From: Obelidium mucronatum
Lineage: Eukaryota > Chytridiomycota > Chytridiomycetes > Chytridiales > Chytriomycetaceae
Direction: 5' to 3'
NCBI GenBank assembly: GCA_025765595.1
Contig: JAIVFH010000091.1
Coordinates: forward strand, 1 to 64,000
Length of the DNA stretch: 64,000 bases
This document shows positions 55,793-64,000 of the stretch, piece by piece. How positions within the stretch are numbered: position 1 is the first letter of the stretch; every line of letters starts with the position of its first letter. The notes under the pieces were generated by a model. The model ran no database searches. It was not told where the DNA came from and was given only the letters and a program-made list of their open reading frames with translations. The position numbers were made by a program, and so were the translations under genes.

Positions 55793-55830
55793 CTGTGTAA
55801 AGAAGAAAAAAAACTTGAAAAAAAATAGAC
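55793..55830. promoter_or_regulatory. 38-bp divergent promoter
   Basis: Separates the GNAT start (55792, minus) and the NAA20 start (55831, plus), two unrelated acetyltransferases. It is A-rich. Confidence 0.4.
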
Positions 55831-56616
55831 ATGTCCTTCCTCAGACGATTCACAGCGGACGATCTCTTCTCCTTCAACAACATGTAAAACAGAAAAAAAA
55901 TTCATATTGAGATGGACAGGAAGTTCTCTAAAGCGGGTGTTATTATCTCAGTAACTTAGATCCGCTGACTGAGACTGTAATGTTTAGCACACCCGCCTTT
56001 CTATTTTGGCTCATGATGCAATCTATTCGAACAGTACAATATTTCCTTCTATCTGGGATACCTGGCGCAATGGCCCGATTACTTTGTGATGGCTGAATCT
56101 AGCAGTGGAGCATCAATGGGATACAGTTGCGTAAACCATTGACCTAAACTTCAAAATCATTTTGAAAATCTGACCGCGGATATTGCATTATAGTCATGGG
56201 AAAGGCGGAAGGCGATGGTGAACTCTGGCACGGACACGTTACGGCACTCACAGTCGCGCCAGAATACCGACGAATGAATCTAGCCAAGCGACTTATGGAT
56301 GTTCTTGAGAATGTGAGCGAGAAGGTGTACGACACGTATTTTGTGGATTTGTTTGTCCGCAGCAGCAACAGTGTTGCCATCAATATGTATAAAGGGTTTG
56401 GGTATACAGTGTATCGGACGGTTCTTGGGTATTATAGTGGGCCTAATGATAACGAGAATGCTTATGGTTTGGATTCTTTCTCTTTTTTTTTTTTTTTGTT
56501 GGATTTTCTCGGCTAACTTTCCAAAAGACATGCGAAAGGCGTTGGCGAAAGACGTTCACAAAAAGAGTATCATTCCGTTGAAGAGGCCGATTAAACCGGA
56601 AGAGTTGGAATGGTAA
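55831..56616 (+). CDS. NAA20: NatB catalytic subunit NAA20
   Basis: Exons 55831-55883, 55952-55976, 56035-56125, 56194-56466 and 56528-56616, giving 176 residues. The sequence follows NAA20 closely: LRRFTADDLFSFNNINLDP, YLAQWPDYFVMAE, GYIMGKAEGDGELWHGHVTA, VAPEYRRMNLAKRLM (acetyl-CoA site, RRMNLA), FVDLFVRSSN, YRTVLGYYSG and DMRKALAKDVHKKSIIPL. NatB acetylates N-termini beginning Met-Asp, Met-Glu or Met-Asn on ribosomes, with NAA25 as partner. Exon 2 has 25 nt. A poly-T tract near 56485 lies in the last intron. Confidence 0.95.
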
Positions 56617-56669
56617 CGATTTAGTCTGCAATAAAACCCCCACTTTTGATGTTCTTTTTTTTTTGGCAT

Positions 56670-57730
56670 TTATTTCAATTGGGCATACTTTTTGACCCAC
56701 TCCCGTGCAGTCTTTTCAAACTTTTCTTTCCCTCCCGCAGGATTATTCATCACCTCTGCAACATTTCCATTGATGGCATCGTCCGGGTTGGGTTGTTCGA
56801 GAATCAAAATCAGTGAGTGCAGGATATCGTTGATTTTGTTGCTTGGTTTCCAGACCTTATCAATTTTCCATGTTTTAGAATAGTGAAGGGAAGTAGTTAT
56901 GTAAAATAATTTGGAGCAGAACTTAAATAAAACTCACATCAGGTTTCAAGACTCCAATACAAATAGACCCGTCTTCATCCACGTTTGGGTGATAAATCTT
57001 TGTCAAAAACTTGACCTGATTGAAACGTTTTCAGTATTTTTTTTTTGGGCGGTTTGTTTTAGTTTTTGGGGAAGGGTGTGGAGAATATATTCCGCTTGAT
57101 TGCTCGCTGTTTATCCCCAAGCTTCCGTTCCAGAAAATTGGCATAATGAAAAGGAGAGTCTGGGAACCGAGCTTATGTTTATCCCCCCCTATCCAAGACT
57201 AATCCACGTATTGATTTTTCCCAACTTCATATCTCCCACTTCATAAGCAAGCATTTATCGATTTCTGCTTTCCGGCTACAGATAAAAATTCAATCAAGAG
57301 GTGGTGGATACCTTTGGCGGCTTGAAAGGGTAATCTGTAGTGAAGGTCAAATTCACAATAAACACGCCTCCATGGTATGCACTGGTGGCCTTAAAAAAAA
57401 AAAAGAAAAAGAAGGTTGAGAGGTTGACTCCCCCCCTCAAGCAACAACCATAAAAAAAGACTACTCAACTGGGCCAATCAGCTTTGCTTCCCAGATCAGT
57501 AAATCATTATCAGATACAGGTCCTGCGCTGAACGCATCCGATGGTGTGTTTGAAAGGTCTGCGAGCTCCTAAAAATAGCATGGTACCCCCAAGTCAACAG
57601 AAAAAAAAACCACTTGGGCAACGGGGGGGAGTCCATTCATAGAATACGATAACGGTTTTTCTTTGTGGTTGGCGGATAGAGGGTCGTGTGGTGTGGTTTT
57701 TCTTACTCTTGTAATCCGCTTTGTTGCCAT
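56670..57730 (-). CDS. Ubiquitin-conjugating enzyme, UBC4/5-like
   Basis: Exons 57730-57707, 57568-57470, 57389-57312, 57015-56938 and 56855-56670, giving 154 residues. E2 core: [62 protein letters not shown], the active-site GSICIGVLK, WKPSNKINDIL and a C-terminal TAREWVKKYAQ. This is closest to the UBE2D/UBC4-5 class I E2s, which pass ubiquitin from E1 to E3. The second-last intron (57016-57311) is 296 nt, unusually long here. Most introns fall at phase 0. Confidence 0.92.
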
Positions 57731-58112
57731 TTTTTGCAATTTATTTTTTATGTGATAAGTGGATAAGTTCTCAAAGAATTAAGGCCGTACTGTTATTCTC
57801 AATCAAGTGTGAAATCGATTATTACTAAGAATTTAGTAAAGCTTCTTTTTAATGAGTAATTGAGTCGGCATGTGGTGTGTGTGTGTGAGAATGACACATC
57901 CTCTCTCCCACTCACTCAGATTTTACATATAAAAAAAGGACATAATATATGATCAGGGGTCAAAAGACATTTTATGAAAGAACAAAAACTAAAAATGAAT
58001 CATTGGCTATCGAGCGATAAGCAAGGTAACCTTGTCTTGTGTTTTATCAATTCTTTTGTGCTTGTGTGTCTCACAACCATTTTGTTATCAAGCAATAAAA
58101 ACAAGCATTGGA
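57731..58112. other. Intergenic region between two divergent genes
   Basis: 382 bp with no gene seen. It contains a short GT run (57867-57888), the A-rich TACATATAAAAAAAGG near 57926-57941 that could serve as a TATA-like element for the transporter gene, and an A-rich leader. Confidence 0.4.
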
Positions 58113-59419
58113 ATGGACGAAACTGCAGTCACAATCGATCAACCCGATCTTCAACAAGGTAGCCAGCAACAGCAACTGCCAAGCAAATACGAAGCGGCCT
58201 TCAGATCTGCATTGAAAACGCGAGACGAGATTGCTCAGTTGAAGGCACAAACTGCATCCCGAAAGAAGGGCCGTGGCGTTGAAGCGTACTACGAGAAGCA
58301 AAACCACCTTATCGAACAAATGCGGAATCCAACACAGAGTGAAGATGATGATGCAGGGCTGCTGAAGGTAGTAAAAACATTAACCAAAAAAAAAAAAAAA
58401 AAAAACAGCAACAACGGAATAACCAATCACACACTTACACACTCAAAAGGTCAAGATTGCAATCTATGGCTCTCTTGCAGCAAATATCCTTCTATTCTGC
58501 CTACAACTGTTCGCGTCCGTCACATCTGGATCCTTGGCGCTGTTTGCAACGATGGCAGACGCCTTTATGGATCTCACGTCGAATTCAGTGCTCATCATTG
58601 CCAATGTATTGGCGTCACGGAAAGGAAATAATCAAAAGTATCCTGCGGGCAAGAAGCGGTTCGAAACGGCGGGAATCGTCGTGTTCAGTTGTATCATGGG
58701 CGCGTTGGCGGTGGAACTAATCATCGAAGCAGGGAAAGCGATCGCGGGTGGGGAGAGTGGACACACTACTGATTTGAATGCTTTCAATTTATCTTGTATT
58801 GGAGTTGCAGTGGGTGAGTACTTTTTTTTTTTTTTTTTTTTTGATTTCTATCGTCCAAAAAAAACAAATGCTTAAATCCCTTGAAACCAAAAAAAAATTA
58901 GCAACGAAAACGGCACTCTATTTCTATTGCCATTCATTGGCAAAGTACCCTTCCCCGCGAATCTTGTCTCAAGACCATCGAAATGATATTCTCCTGAATT
59001 TAACTGGTATCGCGTTTTCTCTGATTGGGCAACACGTTGCATGGTGGGTCGATCCTGCAGGTGGAATATTAATCGCATCGTGGATCTTGTATTCATGGGG
59101 AAGCACTGCCATTGAACACGTTCAAAAGTTTATCGGAGAAACAGCGTCGCCAGACTTTTTGAATCTAGTAACGTACCTTGCGGTAACGCATCACCCCGAG
59201 ATTCTACAAATCGAAAGCGTCAAGGCGTATTCGTCTGGTGCGGGGTACTTTGTGGAGGTGGATATTGTGTTGGATGGAAAAACAACGTTGGAGGAAACGC
59301 ATAATATTGGGGAGACGCTGCAGGAGAAGATTGAGCAGCTGGAGGGGGTTGAGCGGGCGTTTGTGCATGTTGACTTTAATGCCTTTCATGCGCCTGAACA
59401 TAATCTTGGTATTAATTGA
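58113..59419 (+). CDS. Mn-type cation diffusion facilitator
   Basis: Exons 58113-58367, 58450-58813 and 58902-59419, giving 378 residues. The cytosolic N-terminus is Gln-rich, then helices with metal sites ADAFMDLTSN (DxxxD) and LSQDHRNDILLN (DxxxD). The paired DxxxD sites are the signature of manganese-transporting CDFs, unlike the HxxxD pattern of the gene at 19555. The C-terminal domain has GYFVEVDIVLDGKTTLEETH and ERAFVHVDFN. It is expected to load Mn2+ into an organelle. Introns contain a 17-bp poly-T run (58825-58841) and a poly-A tract. Confidence 0.9.
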
Positions 59420-59457
59420 ATTAATAAACAATAAATAAATAAATAAAAAAATAAAGA

Positions 59458-62400
59458 ATGACAACATCACCGACGGCGCCCACGTACACGGTCGAAGCGG
59501 TTGTCGCGGCGCTGGATGCTCTTTACGCGCCGGATGCTGGCGGACGCAAGACGGCGGATGCATGGCTCGGCGACTTCCAGAAGAGCGAGGCTGCGTGGGC
59601 CGTTGCGCAGACGCTGCTCGCGCACGGGTCGGCGCCGCACGTGCTTTTTGCGGCGCAGACGCTCCGACAGAAGGTGCGGTACGACGCGGCGCAGCTGAGC
59701 GCCGGCGCGCTGCTCGGACTGCGCGACGCGCTGCTGGCTCTGCTTGTGCGGCAGCAGCTGGCGCGCGCCGCCGTTCGGCAGCTGTGCGCGGCGGTCGCCG
59801 GGCTGGCGGTGCACCTCAAGGAGTGGCGCGACCCGGTCGGCGACGTGTTTGAATTGTTTGGCGCGGCGCGGCACTGGGCGGCGCTGGTCGAGCTGCTCGC
59901 TTGTCTGCCTGGCGAGTTCGGCGACGCGCGCACCGAGTCGTCGTTCTTCCTGGACCGCGCCGAGGCGTCCGCGCGCACGCAGCTGGTGGTGGGCGGCGGC
60001 GCGCCGCGCGTGCTGCACGCGCTGGCGGCGCTGCTGGCCGAGTGCGGCGGCGGCGGCGACGGCGACGACGCGACCGCAGCCGCGGCGCTCGACTGCGCGC
60101 GCGCGTGGCTGGGCGCCGCCGAGCTCGGCGCCGTGCACGCCGCGGCGCTGGTCGGCTGCTGCGTGCGCGTGCTGCGGAACAGCGGCGGCGGCGGCGGCGA
60201 CGCGTTCGACGCCGCCGTCGATCTTCTGTGCGAAGTGCTGCGCCGCGCGGGCGCCGCCCTGGCGAGTTCCAAGGACGCGCCGGCTGCGATGCCGCTGGTC
60301 GAGTCGCTGCACGCGGCGCTGATGGCCCAGGCCCCTGCCCTCAACGCCGCCATTGCCCAGCAGGACGCCGAGGAAGAGCGCGTGCGCGCCTTCTGTCGCC
60401 TGTTTGTATACGCGGGGGAGTCGTTTATGAATCTCATCTTGTCAAACCCGAATTCATGGTCTCCCATTGCCGAAGCTATTCTGTTGTGTACAACAGTGAA
60501 GGATCTCGAAATTGTTGCAATCACGTTTCAGTTTTGGCTGATTCTTGCGGACGAAGTGTGCGTGAAAGGACCCACCGCCCTTCACGAATCCCACAAACCC
60601 CACTTTGTCAATTTATTTCGCCGTCTCAATGATATCATGATTGGTCACCTCCACTACCCACCCGAGAATAACTCATGGACGGCAAAAGAACGCGATGAAT
60701 TCCGTGAATTCAGACACAACATGGGAGATGTCCTGAAAGCATGCGTTCTCGTTCTCGGACAAGAGGAATCCCTCTCGCGTCCTTTTAATATCCTTCAATC
60801 CTTTGTCAACCCTTCCGCACCTGGAGGAACTTTGAACCAGTCCACCCCTTGGCAGCAAATTGAAGCCCCGCTGTTTGCACTGCGAACGATTGGCCGAAAT
60901 ATCAGCGATGAAGAAAACACGATCCTCCCGCAAATCATGAGTATGTTGCCACAACTGCCTTTACATCACCCGAAAGTAAAGTATGCAGCAATTCTTGTTA
61001 TTGGGAGATATGCGAGTTGGACGAGGCTTCATCCAGAGTTTTTGTCATATCAAATGACGTTTATTTCGAAAGGGTTCGAGGTTGCGGGTGAAGCAGAGAC
61101 TTGCAGTGCTGCGAGTCAGAGTTTACGGTTCTTGTGTGATGAATGCGGTGATGTGAGTTTTGTTTAATCTACTATTCATGTGTCTTCTGATAGTGATATC
61201 TTCTCCAAAAAACAAACAAAGCAACTTGTTGGATACTTGAGTCAGCTGCATCCATTCTACTTGGCGATTCGTCAAAGTATTGGGTCGTCAAGACAAGGCT
61301 GATGTGATTACAGCCCTGGCAAATGTCATCAAACATGTCCCAATGGAGAGTACTGGCGGTGGGGACATGCCAGATATGCTTAAAGTTCTGGAAATGTTTT
61401 GTTTGCCCATTGCGCAACGGTTGCATGAGATTGGGAATATGCCTCCAACTGCTGAAGGATATGGACAAGCGTTGCAGGAAGAAGTTTCTGGTAAGTTCTA
61501 GGTGTAATATGTGTTTTTTACATTATTCTTTTGCTGCTATGTCTCTGTTTCTTATGAACGATTACATAGATTTGGTTGAACAATTCACATCCTTTATTTA
61601 CAACGCACAACCTGTGCTTCCCTACAAACAACCCAACGTTCCAGCATCCATGCACTGTTTTGTTTAAGGAATGTGGCCAGTCCTAGAGTCACTTCTCAAC
61701 TTGCGAGACCCAAAAATCATCAACTCTGTCTGTAAACTGATTGTCAAGTGTGTGGATGCACAGAGGATTCATTTCAAGCCGTTGGCGACTGTAGTGTTAC
61801 CTGTTCTTGCCAGTGTGTATGAATCGACGCAAGTGACTTCGTTAATGTGGGCGGCTTCTAAATGTGTGAAGGAGTTTGGATCGGATGCGGCTGAGGAGGG
61901 CGGGTTGGTGCATTTGGTGATTCAAAGCATGAGTCAGACTGCGTTTAAGCAAATCCAGAAGGCTGGCGGAAAGATGGATCATGTGTCGGATGGTATGTTA
62001 TTTTTAATTTATAATTTTTGGTTGGAAGATGGTTTTTGATCTTGATACATATGTAAAACAGTGATTGAAGACTACTTTCTACTGTTGACGGCATTCCTAC
62101 TCACGAGTCCTGCCCACTTTTCCCAATCCCCTCTCCTTACCACTTTTCTGCAATGCGCCATCGCGTGTATGCCCGTCACTCAATTCGATGCATGGCTTGC
62201 CCTCTATGCCGACTTTTTCAAGCAATGCATGCAACTCGCGAGCCCGACTCAACGAGCGCTGCATCCAACGCAACGGGAACTACCAGCCCAAATAACAGAC
62301 GTCCTCCAAAACGCAATCCGTCAGCACTCTGCGCAGTTTATGCAATCCTTCTTGACGGGATTAACGAGCACATTCCCATACCGTGAAGACATTAACCAAG

Positions 62401-62737
62401 AAGAAGGAAGTTCGAGTGCAGTTGTTGGGACGATTGTAGTGTGTTTGTGTGAAGCTGTAGGTGGTGGTGGTGCGGCGGCGGCGGCGACGGCGGCGGGGAT
62501 GAGTGTGATTGGACAAGCGGTGAGTGGGATGTATGATCCTAAATTTGGGGATGAGGAAAAGCAAGGGTTTGCTAATAAGTTGGCAGAGTTGAGTTTTTTT
62601 TTTGTTCTTTATGTGTTTTTTTTTTACTTATCGATTCATGTAGGGCGTTGGACAAGAGAGACTTTTACAGGGTTGATTCACTTATGCATGAATATGGAGT
62701 CAAGTATCGACGCCGTAACCATAACCGCAAGGGATGA
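59458..62737 (+). CDS. Importin-13/transportin-3 (Mtr10)-like nuclear transport receptor
   Basis: Exons 59458-61152, 61222-61490, 61570-61992, 62062-62587 and 62644-62737, giving about 1001 residues. An N-terminal importin-beta-like helix pair (ADAWLGDFQKSEAAWAVAQTLL, QTLRQKVRYDA) is followed by HEAT repeats including AETCSAASQSLRFLCDEC. This family carries SR proteins and other cargoes into nuclei in a Ran-dependent way. The first 900 nt are extremely GC-rich and Ala-rich. Exon 2 is one base out of phase (near 61270), and an in-frame TAA (61665-61667) interrupts exon 3 despite matching phases at both ends. Both look like assembly indels. Confidence 0.8.
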
Positions 62738-62787
62738 AATGACTTGATGTTGATTGCTAAATATTTATATAAACATTTTTGAGTGAT

Positions 62788-63966
62788 GTACAAGCAACAG
62801 CAGCGGTTTGGATTCTCGCCCGTTCCGCAACGCGACGCTGAAGGAGGCGCACCGCGAACACTGGACATCGCTCGGCTGCGGCTTGTGTGTCTGACGGGCT
62901 TGTGCCCGTAGTGAGCGGCGCGACTGGGACAACGCACGTGTGCGTGGGGCGGCGCAGTATTTTCACGACGCACGGCTTGGCGACGGCAGCGACGGACGAC
63001 GCGGCGGCGCTGTGTGTCGGCCGCGGGCGGCGCGGTGGTCGGCGCGTCGGCCGGCGGCGTCAGCGTGCTGTGCGGCGCCGCGTGGACGCGCGTCGCAGCC
63101 GTCGGCGCATGCCCACATTGCGCCGCATCCGTCGGCGCCGCTGGTCGCCGCCGCGCTGGGCGCCGCCGTGGCGCTCGTTGATTTGTCAGCGGGGCGCAAG
63201 TCGCGGCGGGTCGAACCCTGCGCCAGCAGCAGCAACAGTCCAGGCGCTCGCCTTTGCGCGCGACGCCGCGCTGCTGGCAACGGCGAACGCAGATAACTTC
63301 GTCAGAGTGTGGGACCCGCGCGCCGCCGCTTCTTCCCCCCTCACAACAGCAGCCATCCACGCCGGCGTCAAGCCATCCACAGTCGTGTGGCTCAATGGGT
63401 CCGCAACGTTCCTGACGGCCGGCTTCTCAAAGTCACGTGATCGCGAGCTGGCGGTGTGGGACATGCGGAATCTATCGAGCCCAGCGACACCGATTTTGAA
63501 ACTGGATACTTCAACGGGTTTGTTGCTGCCCCTGTTTGATCCTGATTCCGGGTTGTTGTTTGTTACGGGGAAAGGGGATTCCGTGATTCGGACTTTTGAA
63601 GTGTCATCTGCGAATGGGTATGTATTTTTTTTTTTTTTTTTTGAAATCAGGCCGCCGCCGCCGCCAACAAAATGTTGATTATATATTTGTCAAGCCTCAC
63701 GCAAACACCGACAAGCTTTGTATCCTCCACGCAAATCCAAGGCGCCTGTCTATCCTCGAAATGGGCGCTCAACGTGATGGACTGTGAAATCAATCGAATC
63801 ATGGTTGTTGGGAGGAGTTCTAATTCTTCTACCGATGATTCTCTGGTTCCTATTTCGGTTGGGGTCATGCGGAAAAACAAGATGGACTTTCAAGAGGATC
63901 TTTTCCCGGATACGTTTGTCGGCGAGGATGGGGTTGTGGGGGTGTCGGTGGATGCCTGGTTGAAGG
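62788..63966 (+). CDS. Coronin-type WD40 actin-binding protein, 3'-truncated
   Basis: Exon 62788-63617 and exon 63716-63966, then a donor at 63967; the gene continues past the window. Coronin features: an N-terminal block SRFRNATLKEAHREHW, NADNFVRVWDPR, GVKPSTVVWLNG, LTAGFSKSRDRELAVWDMRNLS, FDPDSGLLFVTGKGDSVIRTFEV and FQEDLFPDT. The last matches the coronin motif after the propeller and looks closer to coronin-7 than to short coronins. Between 62805 and 63230 the frame changes at least three times in an extremely GC-rich stretch, probably through indels. Coronins organise actin at membranes. Confidence 0.8.
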
Positions 63967-64000
63967 GTGAGCAATGCTGCTTCAACCGAAAGCGAGTTTG

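Noticed and set aside
59467..60524. Long open frames on the minus strand (281 and 333 codons) opposite the importin gene
   Set aside because: They are Arg/Ala/Ser-rich shadows caused by the extreme GC content; the plus frame has family motifs and correct splice phases.
62665..63360. Minus-strand frame of 231 codons opposite the coronin start
   Set aside because: The composition is typical of antisense to GC-rich coding DNA, and the plus strand matches coronin on both sides.
1..64000. tRNA, rRNA, CRISPR or bacterial operon structure
   Set aside because: No cloverleaf, no repeat-spacer arrays, and pervasive spliceosomal introns indicate nuclear eukaryotic DNA.

Overview
The window looks like nuclear DNA of a zoosporic true fungus, most likely a chytrid. 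Genes are densely packed and split by short GT..AG introns (often 45-75 nt). One gene encodes the flagellar axoneme protein CFAP43, which implies a motile flagellum, and another encodes a Zn2Cys6 regulator, a fungal family. I saw no rRNA, tRNA or CRISPR. I rebuilt about 30 genes by checking reading phase at every junction.

Layout. 0-2.5 kb: the 3' end of an unknown gene, then a tandem pair of four-helix membrane proteins. 2.7-22.8 kb: five paralogous type II membrane glycosyltransferases of GT31 type (2.7, 12.6, 14.2, 17.8 and 21.3 kb). Between them lie a HEAT-like gene, a frame-broken gene, a GPI-type leucine-rich-repeat protein built from exons of one or two repeats, an F-box-like protein with an internal histone H3-like segment, a membrane-anchored FKBP, an MMT-type cation transporter, and an intact pogo-like DDE transposon with terminal inverted repeats that sits exactly between two divergent glycosyltransferase genes. 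23-32.7 kb: ADP/ATP carrier, two BAP31-like ER proteins flanking an acetyltransferase, an F-box/LRR-like protein, and a full-size ABCA transporter. 32.7-40 kb: two paralogous polytopic membrane proteins on either side of an anoctamin, then an RluA-type pseudouridine synthase. 40-46 kb: Zn2Cys6 factor, the mitochondrial protease ATP23, a WD40/DUF2415-like protein and an SR splicing factor. 46-54 kb: CFAP43 (22 exons) and a Bles03-like protein with a RanBP2 zinc finger. 54-64 kb: a DUF4097-like membrane protein, a GNAT enzyme, NAA20, a UBC4/5-like E2, an Mn-type cation transporter, a transportin-3/importin-13-like receptor, and the start of a coronin.

Three patterns recur. First, several genes have a strikingly GC-rich, Ala/Arg-rich 5' end followed by ordinary AT-richer sequence. 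Second, several head-to-head gene pairs share promoters of under 60 bp. Third, about ten reading frames are interrupted by what look like single-base indels. Two of these sit in homopolymers where adding one base restores both the frame and the splice phase, so assembly error is the likeliest cause.

The observations most worth following up are the glycosyltransferase cluster with its shared helical C-terminal domain and the transposon inserted in it, and the F-box/histone-H3-like protein.
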